A DNA stretch of 64,000 bases. Origin: Cohnella abietis. Its GTDB lineage: Bacteria; Bacillota; Bacilli; Paenibacillales; Paenibacillaceae. The notes beneath the pieces were generated by a model. It had not been told where the DNA came from. It saw only the letters and a program-made list of their open reading frames with translations, and ran no database searches. The translations under genes were made by a program, and so were the position numbers. Shown here piece by piece: positions 1 through 9,367 of this stretch. The stretch's first letter is position 1; each line of letters begins with the position of its first letter. The DNA lies in the NCBI RefSeq assembly GCF_004295585.1, contig NZ_AP019400.1, positions 835,501 to 899,500 on the forward strand, given 5' to 3'.

Positions 1-1
1 C

Positions 2-2989
2 TTATACACGAAAGACCCTACTAAAGTTGCTTATGTCGATGTAAGAGCAGTAGGGCCTGGATATGCCAATATTTCTATTTCACCAACGGAAATTAGGGTG
101 ACAAGCAAGGGATATGATACCGATGGCGTACTGGTAATGGGGGATACTAACGCACTTGTTACCAACAAGCCGCGTACACCCAATTTGTCCGGATGGATTT
201 ATCCTGCGGTTCCACAGGACACTAACGAGTTTACAATAAAGAGTGTTGCCGTTACAGGGATTGCTAAAGAAGGACAAACCCTGAGTGCAGCCGTTACTCC
301 ATCAAGCGCTACCGCTACTTTCAGATGGGAACGCTCAACGGACGGTTCATCTTGGACAGCTATTACAGGTGAAACATCATCGAATTATAAGATCAAAACG
401 GCAGATGTAAGTATGTATTTACGCTCCGTTGCTACGGGAACATTGTTTTATAACGGAGTCGCAACTAGCTCCGCCACAGCTAAAGTCACACCTTTAGGCG
501 GGAATAGCGCAGTAACAGTAAAAATCAAAACAGCAAATGATTTGGTTGCAATATCAGCGGGATTTGGCACATCCGCCTATCCGGTTGATGGGAAATACGA
601 GTTATCAGCGGATATTGATATGAATGATGTGACATTTTCAGCAATCGGTGGAGGCACCACGGCAACTCCATTTATTGGTACATTTAACGGAAGAGGTTAT
701 ACAATACGAAATCTAAAAATTTCGAGCAGCAACAACAACACTGGCTTCTTCGCTTATTTAGGTGCAGGCAGCAGAGTTGTAAATCTTAAATTAGTGAATG
801 TTGATATTACCGGAAGCAATAGCACAGGTGCCATTGCCGGGACTTCTTCTGGAACAATTGAAAATAGCTATGTGGATGGAAAGGTAACCGGTAGTGGGTA
901 CACAGGCGGTATTGTAGGTTTGCTCTATGCGGGCACCTTGCAAAATTCTTTCGTATCCGCAGAAGTTAGTGGGAAAACAGTTGGAGGCTTGATTGGAGGC
1001 ACCAATTATAACAATTCAGGTTCGCCTATTTCCAAACCAGATACGACAACGGGAAATGTTATTATTAATAACTTTGTGAAGGGGACGGTCACAGGGCTTG
1101 TCGGAGGCCAATATTTCGCTGCTGTTGTTGGTGATATGGGTGGTTCTTCAGGCAGTCTGCTCAAAACCTTGAATGGCAATATTGTGACCAATACAGTAAA
1201 TGAGGTAACACCTGGTAAAATAGCGGGCTATTGGTCTGGCAGCAGGCCGATCATCGATTCAAATCAGGTCAACTACTATGACAGTAGCAAGTTAACCACA
1301 AGTGGACTGCCTTCAAGTATCTCCCCTGTTTTTGTAGGAAAAACGGCTTCTGATCTTGCACAAAAAACAGCTTTTGAGGCCTTGGGATGGGACTTTACAA
1401 TCGCTTGGGATTGGGATGCAATTAAAAATGTTCCCGTACCCAAAACGATTATTATTGGCGGCGAAGAAGAAGATGAGTTTGCCCTAACTGTAGATGGAGG
1501 AACCATTACGGTAGACGGAAATGCGGTAGACAGTCCTGTACAGATTAAAGAGGACTCACAAGTTACTGTAAGTGCTACTGTTCCAGAGGGACAACGCTTT
1601 GTAAGATGGACTGCGACAGGTCTTACGAATGAGAGTTATACAGCAAATCCATTAACATTTACGATGCCGGTAAATCAAGTTACATTAAAGGCTGAGTATG
1701 AAAACATAACAATCATAAACGTTGATTTGAGCGATCTTATGGTGGGAGGCACGACAGTAAGCGGATTTAGCGCCAACACAACGAGCTACACGGTGAATGT
1801 GCCAAACAACCAATCTTCCTTAACGGTTACGGCTATCGCGGTAGATGCGAAAGCTACTGTTGCAATTGCAGGCGGTGACAATCTGGTCGTAGGAGACAAC
1901 ACCGTAACGGTTACCGTAACGGCAGAAGATGGAGAGACAACGAAGGTTTACACGATTATCGTAAAACGAGCGGCTGCCCAAGGGGGCGGCGGAATTGTAA
2001 CGCCTGTCCAAGATAACAAACAAACGTTGCCTGCCGGCACCGGCGGCACGGCCCAGTTTACGAATAATGCCGTTACGATTACGGTTCCTGCCGGAGCAAC
2101 GGAGAAACAATTGACAATTACAGTTGATAAGGTGTTGAATACTTCGCAGCTCTTAAGCAATAAAGACGTTCTTCTTAGCCCGGTGTATGAAATTTTGAAA
2201 AGCTTTACGGAAAATTTCTTGAAGCCGATCACTCTTACCATCACGTTCGATCCGAAAACGATCGGCGCGAATCAAATCGCATCTCTCTTCTATTATGATG
2301 AGGCGAAAAAGGGTTGGGTGGAAATCGGAGGCAAGGTGAGTGGCGACCGGATTACAGCGGAAGTCAATCATTTCACGAAGTTCGCGGTATTCGCCGTAGA
2401 TACGAAGGTTGAAGAAAGTCCCGAAAACAAACCTGAAGAAAACGTGGAAGTGAAGTTCAGCGATATTGCAGGCCACTGGGCGGAAGCAAGCATTAAGCAA
2501 GTAGCTGCTCAGGGCATTGTCGGAGGCTATGCCGACGGTACATTCAAGCCGAAGAGCGAGGTTACCCGCGCTGAGTTTGCGGTCTTGCTGGCCCGTATGC
2601 TGAAGCTGCAAGGAAACGGAGCTGCTTTGAAGTTTACCGATAATTCAAGCATCGGCGCATGGGCGAAGCAAGAGATCGCACAGGCTGTGCAAGCCGGAAT
2701 CGTGAATGGTTACGGGGATGGCAGCTTCAGACCGAACGCTAAGATTAGCCGCGCCGAGATGGTGGCGATGATAGCAAATGCGCTTGGACTCGCTAAGAAA
2801 GCCAATGCGGTGACCGCGTTCGCAGATGACGCCGAGATTCCGGCATGGACGAAAGCGGCGGTTGCGGCTACTGTGGAGAACGGTATCGTTCAAGGCGTCA
2901 GCGGCAACAAATTTGCACCTAAACAAACGGCAACAAGAGCCGAGGCGGCGGTAGTCCTGCTTAAAGCTCTCGCGTTCGCCAGCAAGTAA
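2..2989 (+). CDS. SLH-anchored multidomain surface protein, 5' end outside the window
   Basis: The frame is open to the left edge, so the GTG at 98 is probably internal and the true start lies outside. Counting from that GTG (963 residues): an Ig-like stretch, a GLUG-type repeat region at about 141-385 (GAIAG..GTIENSYV.G.V), an InlB-B-repeat-like domain at about 461-538, a cadherin-like beta-sandwich at about 542-625, a ZU5-like region at about 641-768, and three SLH domains beginning near 787, 846 and 908 (HWAE, TRAEF, SRAEM, TRAEA). SLH domains bind pyruvylated secondary cell-wall polymer, so the protein should sit on the cell wall with the Ig and GLUG parts exposed. An adhesin or wall-organising role is inference. 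A strong terminator follows. Confidence 0.85.
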   Translation, partial: LYTKDPTKVAYVDVRAVGPGYANISISPTEIRVTSKGYDTDGVLVMGDTNALVTNKPRTPNLSGWIYPAVPQDTNEFTIKSVAVTGIAKEGQTLSAAVTPSSATATFRWERSTDGSSWTAITGETSSNYKIKTADVSMYLRSVATGTLFYNGVATSSATAKVTPLGGNSAVTVKIKTANDLVAISAGFGTSAYPVDGKYELSADIDMNDVTFSAIGGGTTATPFIGTFNGRGYTIRNLKISSSNNNTGFFAYLGAGSRVVNLKLVNVDITGSNSTGAIAGTSSGTIENSYVDGKVTGSGYTGGIVGLLYAGTLQNSFVSAEVSGKTVGGLIGGTNYNNSGSPISKPDTTTGNVIINNFVKGTVTGLVGGQYFAAVVGDMGGSSGSLLKTLNGNIVTNTVNEVTPGKIAGYWSGSRPIIDSNQVNYYDSSKLTTSGLPSSISPVFVGKTASDLAQKTAFEALGWDFTIAWDWDAIKNVPVPKTIIIGGEEEDEFALTVDGGTITVDGNAVDSPVQIKEDSQVTVSATVPEGQRFVRWTATGLTNESYTANPLTFTMPVNQVTLKAEYENITIINVDLSDLMVGGTTVSGFSANTTSYTVNVPNNQSSLTVTAIAVDAKATVAIAGGDNLVVGDNTVTVTVTAEDGETTKVYTIIVKRAAAQGGGGIVTPVQDNKQTLPAGTGGTAQFTNNAVTITVPAGATEKQLTITVDKVLNTSQLLSNKDVLLSPVYEILKSFTENFLKPITLTITFDPKTIGANQIASLFYYDEAKKGWVEIGGKVSGDRITAEVNHFTKFAVFAVDTKVEESPENKPEENVEVKFSDIAGHWAEASIKQVAAQGIVGGYADGTFKPKSEVTRAEFAVLLARMLKLQGNGAALKFTDNSSIGAWAKQEIAQAVQAGIVNGYGDGSFRPNAKISRAEMVAMIANALGLAKKANAVTAFADDAEIPAWTKAAVAATVENGIVQGVSGNKFAPKQTATRAEAAVVLLKALAFASK

Positions 2990-3010
2990 AACTTCATTTG
3001 TTCCATAAAA

Positions 3011-3050
3011 CCAAGCCCCCGGCTCTTGAGCCGGGGGCTTGGCGATTTTC
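3011..3050 (+). terminator. Intrinsic terminator after the SLH gene
   Basis: A perfect 15-bp stem (3011-3025 with 3028-3042) with a two-base tip is followed by a moderately T-rich tail. It lies 22 bp after the stop codon. Confidence 0.85.
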
Positions 3051-3071
3051 CTTGATTCCACCATATAAATT

Positions 3072-3095
3072 CACAGCCTTACGGTTGTGGATTTT
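3072..3095 (+). terminator. Second hairpin of the CACAGCC/GGTTGTG type
   Basis: CACAGCC pairs with GGTTGTG around a TTAC loop and is followed by GATTTTG. The same hairpin type recurs at 38807 and, in related form, at 24290, so it appears to be a common terminator of this genome. Confidence 0.5.
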
Positions 3096-3141
3096 GTTGT
3101 GCTTATGACATCGTCCTCTCTGTTATGACTTATTATAATGC

Positions 3142-3172
3142 TTGACCTTGGAGTATGCTCCAATGATACGCT
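3142..3172 (+). promoter_or_regulatory. MerR-type promoter with operator in the spacer
   Basis: TTGACC (3142-3147) and TACGCT (3167-3172) are 19 bp apart, the lengthened spacing typical of promoters activated by MerR-family proteins. A perfect dyad, TTGGAG-TATG-CTCCAA (3148-3163), fills the spacer. This fits autoregulation of the MerR gene that follows and control of the hydrolase behind it. Confidence 0.8.
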
Positions 3173-3246
3173 AGATGCATGAAGTCATGAATAGTTAACA
3201 AGGAATAGCGAAAGCTTTAAACTGTATTAACTTGGAGGAATCATAG

Positions 3247-3675
3247 ATGCGGATCAAGCAATTTACAGAGAAGTATGGGATTTCTGGAGATACAGCTAGA
3301 TATTATGAGGATGAAGGCTTGCTGCAGCCGCTTCGTTTGGAGAATGGATATCGTGATTATGATGAGGGCTGTGAGCAAGCGTTAAAGTTTATTATAGTGC
3401 TTAAGAAATTAGGATTTTCCTTACAAGAAATAAAATCCATGCTGCAGCTGCAGCAAAGCCCGAGTTCCACACCGTGCAATGTAAACTCGCAGTCCATGTT
3501 CACCGTCAAAATGGATTACATTAGACAACAAGTTTTATTTTATCAATCAGCGCTTAAGGCGTTAGAACTGGTTACAGAGTTAATGGAGAACGGACAATTT
3601 CAGAAGAATCAGCAAATGCTCAATCAATTATTCAATGAAATGTACAGCAGTATGAATAGCGGAATTAATTCTTAG
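3247..3675 (+). CDS. MerR-family transcriptional regulator
   Basis: The protein is 142 residues, the usual MerR length. The N-terminal winged helix-turn-helix is clear (IKQFTEKYGISGDTARYYED, then the GYRDY wing) and is followed by a long helix for dimerisation and a short C-terminal effector region containing one Cys (PCNV, near residue 78). A single Cys does not make a convincing metal site, so the effector is unknown. GGAGG precedes the ATG by a normal distance. The gene has its own 19-bp-spaced promoter with a perfect dyad and is followed closely by a metallo-beta-lactamase-fold hydrolase, its likely target. Confidence 0.85.
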   Translation: MRIKQFTEKYGISGDTARYYEDEGLLQPLRLENGYRDYDEGCEQALKFIIVLKKLGFSLQEIKSMLQLQQSPSSTPCNVNSQSMFTVKMDYIRQQVLFYQSALKALELVTELMENGQFQKNQQMLNQLFNEMYSSMNSGINS

Positions 3676-3726
3676 CATGGATTCTTGCAACTTATTTATT
3701 CAAATCATTTTGAGGGGGTAGCAAGA

Positions 3727-4383
3727 ATGAAGGTGCGGAAAATTTCTAATCATATTACGAAGCTTGAGGTAGGGATAGGCCTTAAATTTAGCGCATGGCT
3801 TGTACAAGGTGAAGACGGTGTGACCATTATTGATACAGGTCTGCCATTTATGGGAAAGGCCATTTTGCGAGAAGCGAAGAAGCTTGGAAAGGTAACGGCT
3901 GTCTTACTGACACATGGGCATGGCGATCATGTTGGGGGCTTGTCTTACATTGCTAAGGAGGCACGCATTCCTGTATATGCACACAAGGTGGAGCTTAAAT
4001 ATATTGAGGGGAAGGAACCATTTCCTGGCAAAAAAAAGCCGGAGCATCTGGTTGAGGTTGGTCTCGTAAAGCCGCTTCCAACTGACGAGAACCATCAGTT
4101 AGTGCCGATACAAGGACTTATTCCGTATCATACACCAGGACATTCTCCTGGACATGTGGTCTATTATCACCCCGAAGATTCCGTATTAATTAGCGGGGAT
4201 TTGTTCACCTCCAAGCGAGGGAAGCTGCAGAAGCCTTTAAAGATGTTTACACCCAATATGAGCGAAGCGATTGCTAGCGGCGCAATTGTTAGAGAACTAA
4301 AGCCAAGTCTTGTCAGCATTACACACAGCAAGGATGTTTACCATGCCTTTGACCATATTGATCAGTATTTACAGCAGAGCTAG
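3727..4383 (+). CDS. Metallo-beta-lactamase-fold hydrolase
   Basis: The 218-residue protein has the family's metal motifs in order: the THGHGDHVGG core (HxHxDH), HTPGHSPGH with a metal-binding His, SGDLF with the bridging Asp, and a late His in ITHSKD. An earlier in-frame start at 3685 exists, but the ATG at 3727 follows GAGGGGG at the right distance and gives a canonical N-terminus. Such short single-domain members include glyoxalase II-like and lactonase-like thioester or ester hydrolases; the substrate cannot be read here. It is probably cotranscribed with the MerR gene 51 bp upstream, which suggests a response to a small toxic molecule. Confidence 0.8.
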   Translation: MKVRKISNHITKLEVGIGLKFSAWLVQGEDGVTIIDTGLPFMGKAILREAKKLGKVTAVLLTHGHGDHVGGLSYIAKEARIPVYAHKVELKYIEGKEPFPGKKKPEHLVEVGLVKPLPTDENHQLVPIQGLIPYHTPGHSPGHVVYYHPEDSVLISGDLFTSKRGKLQKPLKMFTPNMSEAIASGAIVRELKPSLVSITHSKDVYHAFDHIDQYLQQS

Positions 4384-4444
4384 TATAAAGCTTAGCTTTA
4401 TCTCTATTGAGGCCACTCAACAAGTTCATATCTTATAATAGAGT

Positions 4445-4470
4445 AGGCCCATGCGAAATTGCATGGGCCT
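4445..4470 (+). terminator. Hairpin after the hydrolase gene
   Basis: A perfect 10-bp stem (AGGCCCATGC with its complement) encloses a GAAATT loop. There is no clean T-run, so it may act only as an mRNA 3' end. Confidence 0.45.
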
Positions 4471-4554
4471 CTCACAGTCGTTTCGAATTACTTCTCACTA
4501 AAAATTTTACAAGATATCAATAAATTCTCTATATTTTCTCCTGGTTGTTCTTTT

Positions 4555-4582
4555 TATAATCAAAACACGGTAAACGTTTTCA
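4555..4582 (+). promoter_or_regulatory. -10 element and cre site of the sugar operon
   Basis: TATAAT (4555-4560) is followed within a few bases by GGTAAACGTTTTCA (4569-4582), which matches the CcpA cre consensus TGWAANCGNTNWCA at 13 of 14 positions. No good -35 is seen. A cre at the start of transcription normally means catabolite repression when preferred sugars are present. Confidence 0.65.
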
Positions 4583-4618
4583 GAGCGTTTGACCTACACG
4601 ACTGAGGGGGTTTCATGA

Positions 4619-5926
4619 ATGAGAATGAGGAAGAGTGGGGTTATAATATTATTGTTTGCGTTGATTCTAACCATGCTCTCTGCATGCGGTGGAAGTAAGA
4701 AGAATGAAGAGACGAGCTCGCCATCAAAGAGCAATGAACAAGAGGGCCAGAAGAAAGAAGCCATTAAAGCAGATTTTTTCTATGACAATCCAGCTTGGAC
4801 AGACTACTTGAAGGAAATCAATCCGATTCTATTAAAGAATAGCAATACGGAATTGAAGGCTGTGCCTTATAATGAGCCTACTTCTTTTCAAACGGCTGTA
4901 CGTGTCGGTTTTACAACCGATAATGCGGCCGATATCTTTAAATGGTGGAATGGCTACCAGATGAAGGATCTTGTCGATGCAGGACATCTTGCGGATATGA
5001 CGGATGAATGGAAGGCAATGATCGCTGACGGAGTGGATCCAGCGATGGCCGATACCTTAACCTTCGATGGAAAAATTTACGGAATCCCGGCTGGTGTTCA
5101 CTACTGGGTTATGTTCTACAATAAGAAGGTATTCGAGAAATATAGCTTGCAGCCACCGACAACCTGGGATGAGTTCTTGAGCATTAACGAAACGTTGAAG
5201 ACGAATGGTGTGACTCCAATTGGCACAACGACAATTGATGTATGGAATGGTTTTCTCTGGTTCGAGGAATTCATGGTCCGTAGCTATCCAGATGTCTATG
5301 CTAAACTAGTCGTTGGAGAGGCGAAATATACAGATCCTGAAGTTGTTGAAGCGATGACGACTTGGGAATCGTTCTACAATAAAGGATATTTCGCTAAGCC
5401 TCTAGATTTCCAGAATGAAATTGCACCAGCCTTTGCCAAAGAGCAATTTGCGATGTTTATGATGGGAAGCTGGTACTCGGACTACTTCAAAGGAGCAGGA
5501 ATGGAGCCAGGGACAGATTTTGGTTCGTTCATACTGCCAGCGATCAATCCTGCTGCGGGCAATGTCGTCATCTCAGAGGTTACTCCGTTCCTGGTTTCAG
5601 AGAAATCTAAGCATAAAGAAGACGCTATTAAAGCCGTGGTAGCCTTGACTAAGAAAGAAGCAAATGAAAAGGTGCTTTCGCTCTATGGTGGAGTGCCGAT
5701 TCGTAAGGATATTGAATCCAAGGATCCGATTATTAATGGCTTGGTAAACGAAATTACAGCGGGACAATACAAGACGATTACTCGTTTCTGGGAGGCAACT
5801 CCATCTGAGCTTTCCGAATATGCATCCAGTGAATTTATTCGCTTCATGCACAATCCGGACCAGTTGAATCTTGTACTTGAGAACATACAGAAGAAGGCCG
5901 ACCAATATTGGGCCGAGCATAAATAG
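4619..5926 (+). CDS. Sugar ABC transporter substrate-binding lipoprotein
   Basis: The product is 435 residues with a lipoprotein signal: basic start, hydrophobic stretch and lipobox LSAC with Cys23. The body is a family-1 solute-binding protein (DIFKWWNGYQMKDLVDAG, GIPAGVHYWVMFYNKKVFEK, PTTWDEF). GAGGGGG ends 8 bases before the chosen ATG; another ATG at 4615 is in a different frame. It heads an operon encoding a sensor kinase, its regulator, two permeases, an isomerase-like protein and a ROK kinase. No transport ATPase is present, so a shared MsmX-type ATPase elsewhere in the genome probably powers uptake. The ligand is not readable; the downstream enzymes point to a hexose or mannose-related sugar. 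Confidence 0.85.
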   Translation: MRMRKSGVIILLFALILTMLSACGGSKKNEETSSPSKSNEQEGQKKEAIKADFFYDNPAWTDYLKEINPILLKNSNTELKAVPYNEPTSFQTAVRVGFTTDNAADIFKWWNGYQMKDLVDAGHLADMTDEWKAMIADGVDPAMADTLTFDGKIYGIPAGVHYWVMFYNKKVFEKYSLQPPTTWDEFLSINETLKTNGVTPIGTTTIDVWNGFLWFEEFMVRSYPDVYAKLVVGEAKYTDPEVVEAMTTWESFYNKGYFAKPLDFQNEIAPAFAKEQFAMFMMGSWYSDYFKGAGMEPGTDFGSFILPAINPAAGNVVISEVTPFLVSEKSKHKEDAIKAVVALTKKEANEKVLSLYGGVPIRKDIESKDPIINGLVNEITAGQYKTITRFWEATPSELSEYASSEFIRFMHNPDQLNLVLENIQKKADQYWAEHK

Positions 5927-5993
5927 TAGGTGGCAGCAGGGGACCCGTATATAGGGGTTCCCTGATTGTGTTTATTTTGGAGGGGTATACAAC

Positions 5994-7712
5994 ATGTCTA
6001 TCACATTTCCCAACCGATTGGTTGGTATCCTTGTCATTACGGTGCTCATCCCAACCTTGCTGATCAATCTCTTTACTTTTACCTATATAAAGAAGGAGAT
6101 GCAATCAGATGCTGCATCGTGGCTTCAAGGGATGACAAGAAATACGGGGGAGACGATGGATAGCTACATTCAATTATTGAATGGAATCACCAGAAACCCT
6201 GCTTTCGATTACACGTTAAATAATATTTTGGAAAGACACTTGAATAATCAGGAAGGTCAATTAGGCTATTCTTTCGAGGAGACGGCTCAAATTAATGGAT
6301 CGCTAACGATGATGCGTGAAACAGATCGCAATAAAATCGTGTCTATTGAAATCTATGACCGTAACGGGAATCGGTTTCTCTTGGGTAATAGAAGTGGTGG
6401 AACCAATTCGGATTGGATAGAAAAAACCAAAGAGCTTGAAGGAGCTACTTATTTGCTACCACCTTTCCAAGGTGAAGACGGTAGGCCAGTGTCTGCCATT
6501 TCAAGAATGCTATACAATCCTCAAACCTTTCATGAGGTGGGCATGATTCGTATGTTCTATAGGTTAGACTTTAGTCTGGAACCAGATAGCGACTTGCTAA
6601 GCCGTGGCGGGAACCTCTATTTAGTGGATGATCAAGGGCAGGTTATTTTCGATCTACAGCAAAAGTGCTTAGGTTGGAAATTATCCTCTTGTGTCGGATC
6701 GGACCATTTCCAGAGCAGCTATGTATCGGCGATTACGAAATGGACCTTAGTGACTGCCATGCCGAAAGATCAGCTTTTCATCAAGGTTAATCAGACCCAA
6801 AAGGTTATTCTGGTCATTAACTTATTTTTCTTTATTATCGCCTTGTTCATTATTGTAAGTGTCAGTTATCGGATGTCTTCACCTATCAAACGGTTAAGCA
6901 GGTTAATGCTCACCGCGCCGAAGCACCATTTTAACATCGATATACCAGATACGAAAAGAACAGATGAGATCGGTATTATGACGACAAGTCTTCAATATAT
7001 GGTTGACCATATTCATGAGTTAATTGCGGAAGTTATGTCTATCGAGCAAAGACGCAAGACATCTGAGATTGCCTCTTTACAAGCGCAGATTAACCCTCAT
7101 TTTCTGTACAACACATTAAGTATGATTGTGATGCAAGCGGAGATAGACGGCAATTATAATATCTCTACGATGGGCTCCAAATTAGGAAGACTGCTCCGTT
7201 ATTCCATTGGTAAAGAAAAGGAATGGGTAAATGTACAGAAAGAGTGTGAACATATTGGACTTTATATGGAGGTTATGAAATTCCGATATCCTAAGCTGGT
7301 CTTAGAATTGCAGATAGATGATAAGGTTCTAAATTGGCGAATGATCAAGTTATTGCTACAGCCGATTGTTGAGAATGCCATCATTCATGGGATCGTTCCC
7401 AATGGACAAGAAGGCACCATTCGGATTGAAATGAAGGAGCTGCATATTAACGGAGATGAGAGGCTTCTTATACGAATTCAGGATAATGGAATCGGTATGG
7501 AAGTTGATCAGCTTCAGGATATTAAAGATTCGTTAATAGGTATGGGAGGGCTAACGAAGGAAAGCATTGGCATACGAAATGTTTATGAAAGAATACACCT
7601 AGCTTATACGAAAGGAAGAGTTCATTTTGACATCGAGAGTAGTATCGGACAAGGAACTATCTACACCATCGAGCTTCCTAAGGTGGCAGATGAAGTTATT
7701 GATCGTAGATGA
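5994..7712 (+). CDS. YesM-type sensor histidine kinase
   Basis: The 572-residue protein has a membrane segment at about 8-30, an extracellular sensor region to about 265, a second membrane segment at about 270-293, a HAMP linker, then the HisKA_7TM-independent 'His_kinase' module with ALQAQINPHFLYNTL-like sequence; the phosphorylated His is residue 369. The ATPase part carries QPIVENAIIHG and GIGIRNV. This is the family of sensors found inside Firmicute polysaccharide and sugar ABC operons, paired with AraC-type regulators. Its stop overlaps the regulator gene by 23 bp, so the two are translationally coupled. It probably senses the sugar outside the cell, perhaps through the binding protein encoded just upstream. 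Confidence 0.9.
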   Translation: MSITFPNRLVGILVITVLIPTLLINLFTFTYIKKEMQSDAASWLQGMTRNTGETMDSYIQLLNGITRNPAFDYTLNNILERHLNNQEGQLGYSFEETAQINGSLTMMRETDRNKIVSIEIYDRNGNRFLLGNRSGGTNSDWIEKTKELEGATYLLPPFQGEDGRPVSAISRMLYNPQTFHEVGMIRMFYRLDFSLEPDSDLLSRGGNLYLVDDQGQVIFDLQQKCLGWKLSSCVGSDHFQSSYVSAITKWTLVTAMPKDQLFIKVNQTQKVILVINLFFFIIALFIIVSVSYRMSSPIKRLSRLMLTAPKHHFNIDIPDTKRTDEIGIMTTSLQYMVDHIHELIAEVMSIEQRRKTSEIASLQAQINPHFLYNTLSMIVMQAEIDGNYNISTMGSKLGRLLRYSIGKEKEWVNVQKECEHIGLYMEVMKFRYPKLVLELQIDDKVLNWRMIKLLLQPIVENAIIHGIVPNGQEGTIRIEMKELHINGDERLLIRIQDNGIGMEVDQLQDIKDSLIGMGGLTKESIGIRNVYERIHLAYTKGRVHFDIESSIGQGTIYTIELPKVADEVIDRR

Positions 7713-9291
7713 TGAAGAGCTACTGCGCACAGGCTTATGCAAAATGATAGAGCGAATGGAGCTTCCTATCACCGTAGTAGGCGCGGCTTGCGACGGTGTT
7801 GAGGGCTTGAAAATGATGGAGATAGATGAGCCTAATGTTGTTTTAACCGACATTCGCATGCCGAACATCGATGGCTTGGCGCTTATCAGAAAACTCTCAG
7901 AGCAGTACCCTAGGGTACGCACCATTATTCTTAGCGGGTATGATGATTTCGATTATGCCAAGCAAGCGATTAAGCTAGGATGCAAGGATTATCTAGTTAA
8001 ACCGCCAGACTTTGCAGAGCTTAGCGAGCTGCTTAGCGCGATATACCAGGAATTCTCTCAGGAGCGTGAGGAGCTCATCCAGTTGAGCCAGAAAAACGAG
8101 CTCCTAGTCCGCAATCAATTGTTACTGCAAACCGATTATCTTCGAAAGCTAATTTCAGGTAAACCCAATGCTTCAATCAGTGAGATAAAGGAACAGGCAG
8201 AGAGGCTAAACATTAGTTTCCTATCAGATGCTTATAGACTTGCGATACTTAATTTCGAAAATCGCCATGAATTACTCCAGAAGTACACACCTAAGGAGAT
8301 TGGCTTATTACAATACGCTTGTTGGAATATTACGTCGGAGATTACACAGGGAGCACCATGCTTCTATGATGAGCTGGAACAGTTAATCATTATGCTACCG
8401 GAGAGTTATTCCTACGAGGAAAGCTGTGAGAAGCTACAGGAAATACGCAAGAGTATTACCCATTATCTAGGTTTGTCTGTTACCGCTGTGCTCTCAAATT
8501 TCTACTCCCTTCAATTAATGAATGAAGGATACTCCGAAGCTAAACGGCTACTAACCTTACGTCTCTTACGCGAGAAGAGCGTCCTGATTACTGTAAGGGA
8601 AGCGCGCGCCCACATTAATGAAGATATTCAGCCACTTATGCAGCCACTTAGAGAGCTGCAGCTGCTTGACACATACAGCGATATCGAGCGCCAATTGAAG
8701 CAATGGGTAATAGCTGTGAAAGGTTCAGCGTATACGCCTGCAGCCTTGGAAAGGCTTAAGCAAGAGCTCCGGATAGCGTTAATTGTGCTAGTTCGTAAAT
8801 TATCTATACAAGAGGATAATTTGGGAGATCATGAAACTATTAAATGGCTTGAGCAAATGGATATGGCCGATTCCTTTACGGATTGCATCAAGCCTGTTCT
8901 TCAGGTAATCAATCAAGCAAATAAACAACAAGAGACTCATAGCCCCTACCAGAGTCAGTCGGTGGATAAAGCCATCGCCTTTATCCGCGCTAACTATAAC
9001 CAAGATATCAATCTGACTATGATATCAGAGCACGTGAATAAGAACCCAGCCTACTTCAGCGTCATGTTTAAGAAGAAGACAGGTTTAGGCGTGATCGAAT
9101 ATCTTACGGATTTCCGGATGGAGTTAGCCAAGAAGCTACTTGTGGAAACACAGATGAAAACCTATCAGATTGCTGAATCTACGGGATACAATGATCCTGC
9201 CTATTTCTCGAACACCTTCAAACGCCACAGTGGCACAACTCCACAAGAATATCGAAATTCAGCGACTATAGATTCTACAAGAAATCCATAG
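7690..9291 (+). CDS. YesN-type response regulator with AraC DNA-binding domain
   Basis: The product is 533 residues. An N-terminal receiver domain starts LLIVDDEE, with phospho-acceptor Asp54 in DIRMP and the conserved Lys in YLVKP. A middle region of about 250 residues is typical of the family, and two AraC helix-turn-helix motifs lie at the C-terminus (YNQDINLTMISEHVNKNPAY; TYQIAESTGYNDPAYFSNTFK). An upstream in-frame start at 7627 exists, but the ATG at 7690 is preceded by AAGGTGG and starts exactly at the receiver domain. It should be phosphorylated by the overlapping kinase and activate the sugar transport genes. Confidence 0.9.
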   Translation: MKLLIVDDEELLRTGLCKMIERMELPITVVGAACDGVEGLKMMEIDEPNVVLTDIRMPNIDGLALIRKLSEQYPRVRTIILSGYDDFDYAKQAIKLGCKDYLVKPPDFAELSELLSAIYQEFSQEREELIQLSQKNELLVRNQLLLQTDYLRKLISGKPNASISEIKEQAERLNISFLSDAYRLAILNFENRHELLQKYTPKEIGLLQYACWNITSEITQGAPCFYDELEQLIIMLPESYSYEESCEKLQEIRKSITHYLGLSVTAVLSNFYSLQLMNEGYSEAKRLLTLRLLREKSVLITVREARAHINEDIQPLMQPLRELQLLDTYSDIERQLKQWVIAVKGSAYTPAALERLKQELRIALIVLVRKLSIQEDNLGDHETIKWLEQMDMADSFTDCIKPVLQVINQANKQQETHSPYQSQSVDKAIAFIRANYNQDINLTMISEHVNKNPAYFSVMFKKKTGLGVIEYLTDFRMELAKKLLVETQMKTYQIAESTGYNDPAYFSNTFKRHSGTTPQEYRNSATIDSTRNP

Positions 9292-9367
9292 ATCGTCTAT
9301 TATCCCCCTTTCCTTTTGTATTTAGAATGATAGTACGGTTGTCAGGATAAATACAGGAGGAAAGTGG

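Noticed and set aside
98..100. GTG at 98 as the true start of the SLH protein
   Set aside because: The frame is open upstream to the window edge with similar protein-like composition, and no ribosome site precedes the GTG.
2153..2611. 152-codon antisense frame inside the SLH gene
   Set aside because: Shadow of a clear coding region with typical SLH and ZU5-like sequence on the plus strand.
4615..4617. ATG at 4615 as start of the first sugar-binding protein
   Set aside because: It is in another frame; the lipoprotein signal begins at the ATG at 4619.
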